This document shows, piece after piece, positions 1 through 6,835 of a DNA stretch of 14,506 bases. How positions within the stretch are numbered: position 1 is the first letter of the stretch; every line of letters starts with the position of its first letter. The position numbers and the translations under genes are program-made. The notes under the pieces are model-generated. The model ran no database searches. It was not told where the DNA came from and worked only from the letters and a program-made list of their open reading frames with translations. The stretch comes from CAZGYE01 sp964530165 (GTDB lineage Bacteria; Planctomycetota; Planctomycetia; Planctomycetales; Planctomycetaceae), in contig CAZGYE010000129.1 in the NCBI GenBank assembly GCA_964530165.1, forward strand, positions 1-14,506. Direction: 5' to 3'.

Positions 1-55
1 ACATCTTGACTCTACCTGATGGAATCCAATCCGTGGCGGTTTGACAATTCGTTTC

Positions 56-73
56 GTCAGGGCGAGCCCTGAC
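56..73. repeat. Perfect 18-nt palindrome upstream of the helicase gene
   Basis: GTCAGGGC and GCCCTGAC face each other across two bases, so the stretch can form a 7-8 bp GC-rich hairpin. No T-run follows on either side, so a classical intrinsic terminator is not supported. It may be a REP-like dispersed palindrome or a terminator for a gene left of the window. Bases 1-139 hold no ORF that I can support. Confidence 0.45.
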
Positions 74-107
74 CTACCCCTCTGACCTATAGTAACTGCG
101 TGTTGGT

Positions 108-113
108 TATAAT
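108..113 (+). promoter_or_regulatory. Possible -10 box for the helicase-nuclease operon
   Basis: A perfect TATAAT lies about 27 bp before the GTG start at 140. No good -35 hexamer sits 16-18 bp upstream; the nearest is a poor CTGACC at 82-87 with 20 bp spacing. The position suits a short leader, but the call rests on one hexamer and is weak. Confidence 0.3.
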
Positions 114-139
114 GCTTTGTTGTCGGTCACGGAGGGAAA

Positions 140-1603
140 GTGGCATTCTCCGTGACTCCGTGTTTGGATGAACCGAATCGAAGCATCAGCGTGTCTGTTC
201 CTGTTGTTCGATCCATGGCGAAACTTTCCTTTTCAGGCGGCACGCTTGTGTTGGAAGGGATGTCTCGCCAGCACATCTCGCGTGTCTTCGGCGACGTGCC
301 CTGGAGCTGGGACCGGCGCGTGAGCGCCTGGCGGTGCGACGCCGTGTTCTATGAGGCCCTTCGAGAGCAGATCGCTCGCGGCCAGGTTGAAGTCGAAGAC
401 AGTGTCGTCGACTGGCATCCGGTGCGCTGGCCGGAGGTGCGGATTCACAAACTCCGTCGGGAGCAGCAGGCGGCAGTGACGGCCTGGAAGAAGACTTGCC
501 GGGCGTCGATCGTCATGCCGACCGGGACCGGCAAGACCGAGGTTGCGCTGTCGGTGATGGCCGAGATGGCCGTGGGTACGCTGGTCGTCGCGCCGGTGCG
601 GGACCTGATGTATCAATGGCACCGGCGAATCGCCGAGAGTCTCGGTTACGACGCGGGCATCATCGGCGACAACGTGTTTCGCGTCGCGCCCGTTTCGGTC
701 ACCACTTACGAGAGTGCCTGCATCCACATGGATCGGCTGGGCAACCGGTTCGGTTTGATCGTCTTCGACGAGTGCCATCACTTGCCGGGCCCGGTCCGCA
801 GCGACGCGGCCCGGATGTGTGCCTCGCCGATGCGGATGGGATTGACCGCCACACTGGAGCGTGCCGACGGCCGCCACGCGGAACTGGATTGGTTGATCGG
901 CCCGGTCGCTTACGAGCTGCCGATTTCGGCAGTCAAGGGTCAAACGCTGGCCGATTACGAGGTGATCCGGATTCCCATCCATCTCTCCGACGACGAGCAA
1001 GCTCGCTACGACCAGCTCTCCGAAGAGGTGCGGGGATACATGCTCGAACGACGCCGGCAGGAACCCGACTTTCGCTGGGAGGACCTCTGCGCAGAAACCG
1101 GACGGACGCCCGAAGCGCGACGCGCACTCGCGGCGTACTTCGCGAAGAAGTCCATCGAGGATCGGGCCGAGGAGAAACTCCGCGTGCTGGAGGACCTGTT
1201 CCGTTTACACGCCGGAGAGCCGTGCCTGGTGTTTACCGGATCGAACGCCATGGCCCGCGACGTCTCGCGGCGGTTCCTGGTTCCCTGTTTGCTGAATCAT
1301 TGCCGCAAGAAGGAGCGGCTGGAAATCCTGCAGGGCCTGGAGGCCGGCGTCTATCCCGCCCTGGCGGCCAACCAGGTGCTCGACGAAGGCATTGATCTTC
1401 CGGAAGTCAAGGTGGCCGTCGTGATTGGTGGCATGGGTTCCAGCCGGCAGGCGAAACAGCGTCTCGGACGCATCCTCCGCAAGTCGGGAAACGCGCGAGC
1501 CGTGCTGTACGAAATCGTCACCGCGGGAACAAACGAGGAACGCCGCTCCCGGCGACGGAGAAAAAGCGATGCTTACCAAAGAACTCGCCATCGCCGATTA
1601 TGA
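140..1603 (+). CDS. XPB/Rad25-family superfamily 2 DNA helicase
   Basis: Predicted 3'-5' DNA helicase/translocase of the XPB (Rad25, ERCC3) family, 487 aa. Residues about 26-100 resemble the N-terminal damage-recognition-like region (LSFSGGTLVLEG). Helicase motifs follow in order: Walker A PTGTGKT at 127-133 (K132), Walker B DECHH at 210-214, motif III GLTAT at 234-238, and in the second RecA domain LDEGIDLPEV and the arginine-finger motif QRLGRILRK from 440. The XPB RED motif reads R241-A242-D243, so its acidic middle residue is missing. The GTG at 140 has GGAGGG just upstream at rather short spacing (3-4 nt). The ATG at 215 (MAKLSFSGG) fits the family N-terminus but has no visible ribosome site, so the start is open between the two. 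The 3' end overlaps the DUF790 gene by 35 bp, indicating co-transcription and a working partnership as in archaeal XPB-Bax1. Family assignment is firm; a DNA repair role is inferred. Confidence 0.92.
   Translation: MAFSVTPCLDEPNRSISVSVPVVRSMAKLSFSGGTLVLEGMSRQHISRVFGDVPWSWDRRVSAWRCDAVFYEALREQIARGQVEVEDSVVDWHPVRWPEVRIHKLRREQQAAVTAWKKTCRASIVMPTGTGKTEVALSVMAEMAVGTLVVAPVRDLMYQWHRRIAESLGYDAGIIGDNVFRVAPVSVTTYESACIHMDRLGNRFGLIVFDECHHLPGPVRSDAARMCASPMRMGLTATLERADGRHAELDWLIGPVAYELPISAVKGQTLADYEVIRIPIHLSDDEQARYDQLSEEVRGYMLERRRQEPDFRWEDLCAETGRTPEARRALAAYFAKKSIEDRAEEKLRVLEDLFRLHAGEPCLVFTGSNAMARDVSRRFLVPCLLNHCRKKERLEILQGLEAGVYPALAANQVLDEGIDLPEVKVAVVIGGMGSSRQAKQRLGRILRKSGNARAVLYEIVTAGTNEERRSRRRRKSDAYQRTRHRRL
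1557..1560 (+). promoter_or_regulatory. Ribosome binding site of the DUF790 nuclease gene
   Basis: GGAG sits 8 nt before the ATG at 1569, inside the end of the helicase gene. It decides the start against an upstream in-frame GTG at 1425, which would force a 179-bp overlap and add residues that are out-of-frame helicase sequence. Confidence 0.6.
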
Positions 1604-2780
1604 CTTCACGACGGGGCGGATACTGCCCGACCGGCTCAGCCGGCAGTTGCATCGGCAGTACCGGGCGTACGCTGAGCGCATGTTGGACGTCTATCGCTCC
1701 GGCGTCGGCCGGACGCGGCGGGAGTTGCATCGCTCGATCCGGGCGGTGTTCGCCGAGGAGCCGGACTGCTCCAGACGGCGAATCGACGCTTTCGCGAAGC
1801 TGTTGGACGACGCGGCCGTCTACCACCGTGATCCGCGCGGCCGAGCTGCCGCGCTGAGGCAATCCGTGTTCCGCATGGCGGCGGCAATGCACCCGCTGGT
1901 CCGCCAGGCGAACCGGCTCTTCGAGCACGAGGAAGCCAAAGTCAAAGCCGACGTCGCCGCGAGATTGGGGCGTCCCTGGAACGAGATCGACCGGGATCTG
2001 TTTGCCGACGTGATGGAGTTTCACCGGCTGGCCCGCTTCGACGGCTATTCCGAGGGAGAAGCCCTGTTGGCCCGCTACAACGTCGCCCAGGTCCAGGCGG
2101 CCTTGTTTCGGGCCGTCTCCATGACCGTCTGGGCCCAGGAAGATTTCAAGACGATCCTGCGTTACGCCAAGCTGGCCGGGCTGATGCACGGCATTGTGCG
2201 AACCGGCCAGGGGAGCTACCGAATTCGTTTCGATGGGCCGGCCTCGCTGCTGCGTGAGACCCGCCGTTACGGCGCGGCCATGGCCCGGTTCCTGCCGGCC
2301 TTGATCGCCTGCCGCAACTGGAGAATGCACGCGGTCATTCGGGCCGGTCGGCGGGGCTTCAGTGCCGGGCTGGACCTCTCATCGGACGACGGCCTTCACA
2401 GCCACCTGCCGGCGCCCGAAGTGTTCGATTCGCACGTGGAAGCAGCGTTCGCCCAAAAGTGGGGAACGGAAAAACGCGCGGGCTGGCGCTTGGACCGCGA
2501 AGGCGAAATTCTGCACAGCGGACAGAAAGTGTTTGTCCCTGATTTTGTGTTCCGACACGACGACGGCCGCACCGTGCTGATGGAGATCGTCGGCTTCTGG
2601 ACGCCGGAGTACCTGCAGGCCAAACTCCAGACGCTGCGCACCTTCGCCGAGGAGCAAATCCTACTCGCCGCCAGCCAGTCGGCCGGCCAACAGCTCCCCG
2701 AACTAGCGGAGAGCGCCATCCTTTACAAATCCGCACTATTGATCAAAGACGTGCTCGAGCGGCTCGAATCGTTGGAATGA
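1569..2780 (+). CDS. DUF790 family nuclease, Bax1-like partner of XPB
   Basis: 403-aa protein of the DUF790 family, whose archaeal member Bax1 is a structure-specific nuclease bound to XPB. The recognisable landmarks are in family order: an N-terminal region beginning MLTKELAIADYDF with TGRILP; a central FDGYSEGEALLARYNVAQVQA block (RYN at 169-171), typical of the family; and a C-terminal PD-(D/E)xK-like nuclease core with VPDFVF (D325), then EIVGFWTPEYL (E339) and K352 a turn later. The core is atypical because the lysine normally two residues after the acidic position is valine (E339-I-V341). The nearby K352 may take over its role, which is inference. The gene starts within the helicase gene (35-bp overlap, different frame), so translation is probably coupled. 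It ends 45 bp from the convergent MFS gene, with no clear terminator between. Predicted job: cutting DNA at or near the junction opened by the helicase, in nucleotide-excision-type repair. Confidence 0.88.
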   Translation: MLTKELAIADYDFTTGRILPDRLSRQLHRQYRAYAERMLDVYRSGVGRTRRELHRSIRAVFAEEPDCSRRRIDAFAKLLDDAAVYHRDPRGRAAALRQSVFRMAAAMHPLVRQANRLFEHEEAKVKADVAARLGRPWNEIDRDLFADVMEFHRLARFDGYSEGEALLARYNVAQVQAALFRAVSMTVWAQEDFKTILRYAKLAGLMHGIVRTGQGSYRIRFDGPASLLRETRRYGAAMARFLPALIACRNWRMHAVIRAGRRGFSAGLDLSSDDGLHSHLPAPEVFDSHVEAAFAQKWGTEKRAGWRLDREGEILHSGQKVFVPDFVFRHDDGRTVLMEIVGFWTPEYLQAKLQTLRTFAEEQILLAASQSAGQQLPELAESAILYKSALLIKDVLERLESLE

Positions 2781-2825
2781 CAACTGCCATCTTGAGAAAG
2801 TGATTTCCTCGGCTCCATGTGCTCA

Positions 2826-4490
2826 CTATTCCGGCAGATCCTGGCCTTTGGTTTCACGGGCGAACAACAGCAAGAACGCCCCGCCCACAAACAGCAGGCT
2901 GAACCAAGAGGCGGAATCCTCCAGCGAAAGGCCCCAGTCGCGTTGCATCCAGCCGCTGATGAACAGAATCGGGGCGGCGAGCATTCGGCCGACGTTGAAG
3001 CAAAACCCCGCACCGGTGCTGCGCAAGCGAGTGGGGTACAACTCTGGAAAGTAAATGGAGGCACCGCCGAGCATACCAAGGGTCAAGAATCCAAAAATCG
3101 GTAGCGTGGCAACCAGTACGCCGACGCCGGAAACGTATTGGAAGGTGACCAGCGTGCCGATCAGCCCGCCAATCTGGAAAAAGAAGAACGCCCCGCGCCG
3201 GCCGAGCCACTCGCACAACGGCGCGAAGCACAATAGCCCCAGCGCGCCGCCGGTGACCACCAAGAGCATACCGAACATCTCCCAGCCTTTGATGCTCGGG
3301 AAGTGTGGCTTGAGGATCTGGGTCCTGGTTTGGCTGACAACCAGCGTACAGATTTCTTTCCAGCGTTGCTCGTCATGCTGTGCGAACAGTTCCACCCGCA
3401 GCCGGCCGTATCCTCGCGTCAGCAACGTGGTCCTACTGATGCTGAGTACCTGCTCTAACTGCGCAGGATCGATTTCCTCAGCGTTGTGCTCAAGCAGCGC
3501 GCTCTTGACACGATCGAGGAGCTGCTCGACTTCTTGGCCTCCGGTCTCGGAACCGGTCGCCTCAGGAAACGCCGTCAAATAGCGCATCTCGACCTCCTGT
3601 CGCAGCAGATCTTTGCCGTAGACGTAGATTCCCCAACACGTCGCCAATCCGACGCCGGCCAGTCCCACGCCGACCAGCGTGTCGCGGATCCGCTCGCGCG
3701 TGAACAAGTCGGGGAGGCTGCCCAGTTTCTTGCCGAGGTCCTCCACCGCCGTCTCCCGGGCCTGCTTCCAGTTCTCCGGCTCGTGCAAGCTCCTTCGGAC
3801 CCAGATGATCAGCAGCGCCGGAAACACGCCCACCAGGAACCCCAAACGCCAGGGCAAAGTGGGGTAGGTCTCCGACTGAAATGCCGGGTTGCCGATGATG
3901 AATGTGCCGACTGCGACGGCCAGATAAGCGCCGAAGAGGCTGGACGCCTGAAAAATGGCCAAAGACCAGGCGCGGGCCCGCTTTGGGAAGACCTCCGCCA
4001 CCAAGGCGCTGCCGACCGCCCATTCACCGCCCACGCCAAGCGCTACCAGAAATCGGCAGATCGCCATGTGCCACCAGATTTGCGAGAAGGCGGAAACAAA
4101 GGTGAACATCGAGTACATCACGATGGTGTACGTCAACGTTCTCTTGCGTCCCAGGCGGTCGCTGATGACGCCGAAGGCAACGCCGCCCAGAGCACCGCCG
4201 AGCAGAAACGCGCCGAAGGTGATCTTGTTGTAGAAGGCTTCGTAGGGGGCGCGCGCCAGGAGATCGAGATGACGATAGGCCGGCGGCAAGAGGGCCGGCA
4301 TCGCCTCCTTCATGCTGGCCACGAAGAGCTGTCCCTCGAACACGTCGAAAATCCAGCCAAGCGACGCGACCACCAGCACCAGCCATTGATACCGCGTGAT
4401 GCCCCGGTACCAAGGACCCCGATCGAGACTCCGCGCATCCAACTCGGAGTCACCCGAAAAAGGTCGCTCTTCCCCTTCAGGCGATCTCAT
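2826..4490 (-). CDS. Major facilitator superfamily transporter with a large loop insertion
   Basis: 554-aa inner-membrane MFS carrier with 12 predicted helices (TM1 about 36-56, TM2 90-110, TM3 119-138, TM4 141-165, TM5 175-200, TM6 214-232, TM7 271-292, TM8 403-425, the rest to about 545). Motif A is intact between TM2 and TM3 (GVISDRLGRKR, 107-117). FPELYPTRLRSTG in the second half and the terminal RETKGQDLPE place it with sugar/organic-acid symporters. Usual members are 400-450 aa. The extra length is mainly a charged, soluble segment at about 295-400 between TM7 and TM8, predicted to face the periplasm, plus a longer TM1-TM2 loop. The ATG overlaps the end of the upstream UroD-like gene by 14 bp, so the two are translationally coupled. 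Substrate is unknown; the neighbours suggest a hydroxy- or keto-acid, sugar acid or similar compound feeding the aldolase. Confidence 0.9.
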   Translation of the reverse strand: MRSPEGEERPFSGDSELDARSLDRGPWYRGITRYQWLVLVVASLGWIFDVFEGQLFVASMKEAMPALLPPAYRHLDLLARAPYEAFYNKITFGAFLLGGALGGVAFGVISDRLGRKRTLTYTIVMYSMFTFVSAFSQIWWHMAICRFLVALGVGGEWAVGSALVAEVFPKRARAWSLAIFQASSLFGAYLAVAVGTFIIGNPAFQSETYPTLPWRLGFLVGVFPALLIIWVRRSLHEPENWKQARETAVEDLGKKLGSLPDLFTRERIRDTLVGVGLAGVGLATCWGIYVYGKDLLRQEVEMRYLTAFPEATGSETGGQEVEQLLDRVKSALLEHNAEEIDPAQLEQVLSISRTTLLTRGYGRLRVELFAQHDEQRWKEICTLVVSQTRTQILKPHFPSIKGWEMFGMLLVVTGGALGLLCFAPLCEWLGRRGAFFFFQIGGLIGTLVTFQYVSGVGVLVATLPIFGFLTLGMLGGASIYFPELYPTRLRSTGAGFCFNVGRMLAAPILFISGWMQRDWGLSLEDSASWFSLLFVGGAFLLLFARETKGQDLPE

Positions 4491-5490
4491 GGAGACTCTC
4501 GATCATGGCGAGAATGTTTTCCAGCGGGACGTCGGCCTGGATGGTGATGCCCGGTTCGAGAATGTAACCGCCGCCGCGGCCCATGGTCTCTTTGAGCCGG
4601 CAAACTTCATCACGCACTTCCGCAGGGCTGCCGTTAACCAGCAAATCCTGCGTGCCCAGCCCGCCGCAGAACGTCAAGTCGTCACCGAACTCGCGTTTCA
4701 GCTCGACGATGTCCATCGCCTCCGGTTGGATGGGATGCAGGATGTCCAACCCCAGCTCGACCAGATCGGGAACCACGGCCCTCACGTTTCCGCAGGAGTG
4801 CAAAAACGTCGTCCTTCCGGCCGACTTGGCCTTGGAGAGGATCTCGGCCACATGCGGCTTGACGAACCGCCGCCACGCGGCCGGGCTCATCAACAGCGAC
4901 TTCTGCGAGCCGTAATCGTCGCTGAGGGCCACGCCGTCGAACTCGAACCGCTCGAAGAGCATGTTCATCGTGCCTAAGATATAGTCGGCGATTCGTTCGA
5001 GCAGCGAATCAACGAAATCCGGTTCCACCGCGACGTAAAGCAACAGCCGCTCCATGCTGCACATGAAGGTCGCCCGCTCCCAAAGGTCGCCGATCCAGAC
5101 GATGGTGTAGTGTTGAGCGTTCTGCCGGCACCAGCCGTCGAGGTGTGCGAAGCGATACTCGGCGGCAGGGTCGGGAAACGTGTAATCGCCGAAGTCCGGT
5201 TCCGTCAAGCAGGGACCGACGGGTACGCCCCGATCGATTTCGTTCGTGGTCCACACCACGCCGAACTCGTCGGTCGCCGTCTCGCCAAACTCCTTGGGTG
5301 AAGCATACAACGGCTTGATGGACTGTGTGCCCGCCATGCGGATCGGCAGATCGAGGTGCTCTTCGACGTCGTCGGTGCCGTAATACTCATCCAGCAACCG
5401 GCGGGGAACCGGCGACAACGGCACGTTGTACGGCACGGGCGCTGCGTCGTCATGGTCGAGAACTCGCTGAATCCACTCTTTGTTGGCCAT
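4477..5490 (-). CDS. Uroporphyrinogen decarboxylase-fold protein (MtaA/CmuA-like)
   Basis: 337-aa TIM-barrel protein of the URO-D family, most like the methyltransferase branch (MtaA/MtbA/CmuA). The likely zinc ligands of that branch are present: HSCG with H231 and C233, and a later CGG with C275. This favours a zinc-activated methyl or alkyl transfer over true haem synthesis. The C-terminal half also has the expected GGYILEPG and a VPLENILAMIESL helix. I chose the ATG at 5490 (MANKEWIQRVLDHDD) because family members start with this helix; the alternative at 5553 adds 21 residues without family character. Only a weak GAGAG precedes the ATG. It lies 95 bp downstream of the aldolase gene and overlaps the MFS gene by 14 bp. 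No corrinoid protein is encoded here, so the methyl-transfer role stays a hypothesis; many such proteins in planctomycetes are of unknown function. Confidence 0.85.
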   Translation of the reverse strand: MANKEWIQRVLDHDDAAPVPYNVPLSPVPRRLLDEYYGTDDVEEHLDLPIRMAGTQSIKPLYASPKEFGETATDEFGVVWTTNEIDRGVPVGPCLTEPDFGDYTFPDPAAEYRFAHLDGWCRQNAQHYTIVWIGDLWERATFMCSMERLLLYVAVEPDFVDSLLERIADYILGTMNMLFERFEFDGVALSDDYGSQKSLLMSPAAWRRFVKPHVAEILSKAKSAGRTTFLHSCGNVRAVVPDLVELGLDILHPIQPEAMDIVELKREFGDDLTFCGGLGTQDLLVNGSPAEVRDEVCRLKETMGRGGGYILEPGITIQADVPLENILAMIESLHEIA

Positions 5491-5585
5491 GTGCGCTCTC
5501 TCATCCACCTGAAGCCCGGCGAGACACAAGACGGCATCGGTTGCCACGCGCACCGTTCAATGGCACCATTGGATGTCGAGCAGAC

Positions 5586-6371
5586 TTATGATGACTTCGA
5601 ATCTGACTTGAGCTTCCCAAACGGCTCGACCAGCTCGCTGAGCGCGGCGGCCAAGACGCTGCCGTCGGACGCCCGGCCGATAAAGGTGAATCCGTCGGCC
5701 ACCGTTTCTTGGGGCGCCTCGACGTCCAGCAGGATGATGCCGGCCGCCTTGCCGGCCTTGCGGCAGGCGGAAACGATCTTCTCCACCGCGGCACGGTACT
5801 TGGGATGGTCGAACTGTTTCATGATGCCCAGGCCGACGGTCAGATCGAGCGGCCCGATGAACAACACGTCTACACCGTCGACGGCGGCGATCTCCTCGGC
5901 GTTTTCCACGGCCTGTTCGGTTTCGATTTGCACCAGGCAGATCAAGTCGTCGTTGGCCGTAGCGAAGTACGCCTTGAACTCCCGGCCGAAGTCGGCCGGC
6001 CGCGTAAAGGGAGTGACGCCGCGGATCCCCGCTGGCGGATAGCGCATCGCCTGCACCACTCGCTGGGCGTCCTCGGCGTTGCTGATCATCGGCGCCATAA
6101 TGCCGGCCGGCCCGAGGTCCAACGCACGCTTAATCAGCACCGGGTCGTTCTGAGCGACCCGCACGATGGGCGACGCCGGTGTGCCCGAGAGAGCCTGGAG
6201 CTGCAACAGCAGGCTGTCGCTTCCGCCCATGCCGTGTTCCATGTCGAGCACGACCCAATCGAAGCCCGAGTTGCCGGCGATCTCGGCAGTCAGGCTGGAA
6301 CCGAGAACCAACCACGTTCCCACAAGAATCTCGCCGTCTATAGCCCGCCGGCGAATTGATCTGATGCCCAC
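5586..6371 (-). CDS. HpcH/HpaI family class II (metal-dependent) aldolase
   Basis: 261-aa cytosolic (beta/alpha)8 aldolase, the usual length for HpcH/HpaI, RhmA and GarL relatives. Catalytic and metal-binding positions of the family are present: base H46 in LDMEHG, R71 in IVRVAQND, metal ligands E150 in VQIET and D176 in GPLDLTVG, and the GIRGVTPF loop. Such enzymes reversibly cleave 4-hydroxy-2-keto acids to pyruvate (or a related keto acid) and an aldehyde; the exact substrate cannot be read from sequence. The start is a GTG at 6371, supported by AGGGGAGG six bases upstream. It is the first gene of a minus-strand unit with the UroD-like and MFS genes, so its likely role is the carbon-carbon cleaving step for a compound imported by the carrier. 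Confidence 0.9.
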   Translation of the reverse strand: MGIRSIRRRAIDGEILVGTWLVLGSSLTAEIAGNSGFDWVVLDMEHGMGGSDSLLLQLQALSGTPASPIVRVAQNDPVLIKRALDLGPAGIMAPMISNAEDAQRVVQAMRYPPAGIRGVTPFTRPADFGREFKAYFATANDDLICLVQIETEQAVENAEEIAAVDGVDVLFIGPLDLTVGLGIMKQFDHPKYRAAVEKIVSACRKAGKAAGIILLDVEAPQETVADGFTFIGRASDGSVLAAALSELVEPFGKLKSDSKSS

Positions 6372-6377
6372 GGTGCG

Positions 6378-6385
6378 CCTCCCCT
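6378..6385 (-). promoter_or_regulatory. Strong ribosome binding site of the aldolase gene
   Basis: AGGGGAGG read on the minus strand, six bases before the GTG at 6371. It fixes the non-ATG start. Just upstream is the perfect 8-nt palindrome TAACGTTA (6385-6392), which could be part of a promoter or operator; nothing further supports that. Confidence 0.65.
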
Positions 6386-6389
6386 AACG

Positions 6390-6464
6390 TTAAGGATTGT
6401 GTCGCCCTGCCACACAAGGCTTGCCGAAATGGATCTGCGGGTTGACGGCGATTCGTTCTTTCAT
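6390..6464 (-). pseudogene. Remnant of a DUF433 antitoxin-type gene (N-terminus only)
   Basis: A 24-codon ORF begins MKERIAVNPQ and runs into HFGKPCVAG, which is the conserved start of DUF433 proteins (xNPxIxxGKPxxxGTRIPV). It has its own GGAGG at 6470-6474, correctly spaced for the ATG at 6464. After CVAG the expected GTRIPV is replaced by RHNP and a stop, so the frame is lost just before the conserved arginine segment, and the DNA-binding-like helices of the family are absent. DUF433 proteins are usually antitoxins paired with PIN-like DUF5615 toxins; no toxin gene is visible here, as the aldolase follows at once. The call rests on about 20 residues, so a chance match is possible. Confidence 0.5.
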
Positions 6465-6835
6465 CATTGCCTCCGGCAAAGGATAATCGTCGAAGTCCAG
6501 CCCACGCAAGCCCAGGACCGAATCTTCCCCAACCCAAAACCCCCTCGTGTCCCACAACGGAATCAAGCGTCACGAAACCGCCGGCTCCGATTCCGATCGG
6601 ATTTCGATCGCCATTTCATTGAACCACGGAGACACGGAGATGGATCCGATCATCGGAAGGCGGTCTGTTTTGACGCAAAGACGCAAAGGCGCAAAGGTCC
6701 GCAAAGATGCTGCTTGATTCCATCGTTTGTAATACGGAGGGGACAGGCGTGTTTGCCGCACGGCTGGTGACTCGTCAGCGGCAATTCCCGATCCTGACCA
6801 GCAAAGACAAGGTCTGTCAAACTCGCTAGATCCGA
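6465..6835. other. Intergenic stretch with repeats, no intact gene
   Basis: Apart from the 8-nt repeats this region holds a possible hairpin with arms TGCCGC (6754-6759) and GCGGCA (6778-6783), and an 11-nt direct repeat GATCCGATCAT at 6643-6653 and 6829-6839. The one longer ORF across it (6570-6839, minus) translates the repeats and has no protein family character. It separates the decayed GHKL gene from the aldolase operon. Confidence 0.5.
6624..6710. repeat. Degenerate 8-nt tandem repeats (CACGGAGA and GACGCAAA units)
   Basis: Two perfect CACGGAGA units lie at 6625-6640 behind AAC. About 30 bp later come GACGCAAA twice (6672-6687), GGCGCAAA (6688-6695) and a broken GGTCCGCAAA (6696-6705). 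Such AACCACGGAGA/GACGCAAA strings are familiar as dispersed non-coding repeats in planctomycete and related genomes (recalled, not searched). They resemble in style the AACCACAG arms at 12141-12334. Confidence 0.6.

Noticed and set aside
41..46. TTGACA as a -35 box for the helicase gene
   Set aside because: No -10 box lies 16-18 bp downstream, and the TATAAT at 108-113 is far too distant to pair with it.
1425..1568. Upstream start for the DUF790 gene
   Set aside because: The added 48 residues are out-of-frame helicase sequence; the ATG at 1569 has a well-spaced GGAG.
3486..4547. 353-codon plus-strand ORF
   Set aside because: Antisense shadow of the MFS gene, whose minus-strand frame has clear membrane helices and family motifs.
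5356..6042. 228-codon plus-strand ORF
   Set aside because: Antisense across the aldolase and UroD-like genes, which have intact catalytic residues on the other strand.
6672..6705. Possible CRISPR array
   Set aside because: Units are 8 nt and directly abutting with no spacers, and there are no cas genes; these are simple tandem repeats.
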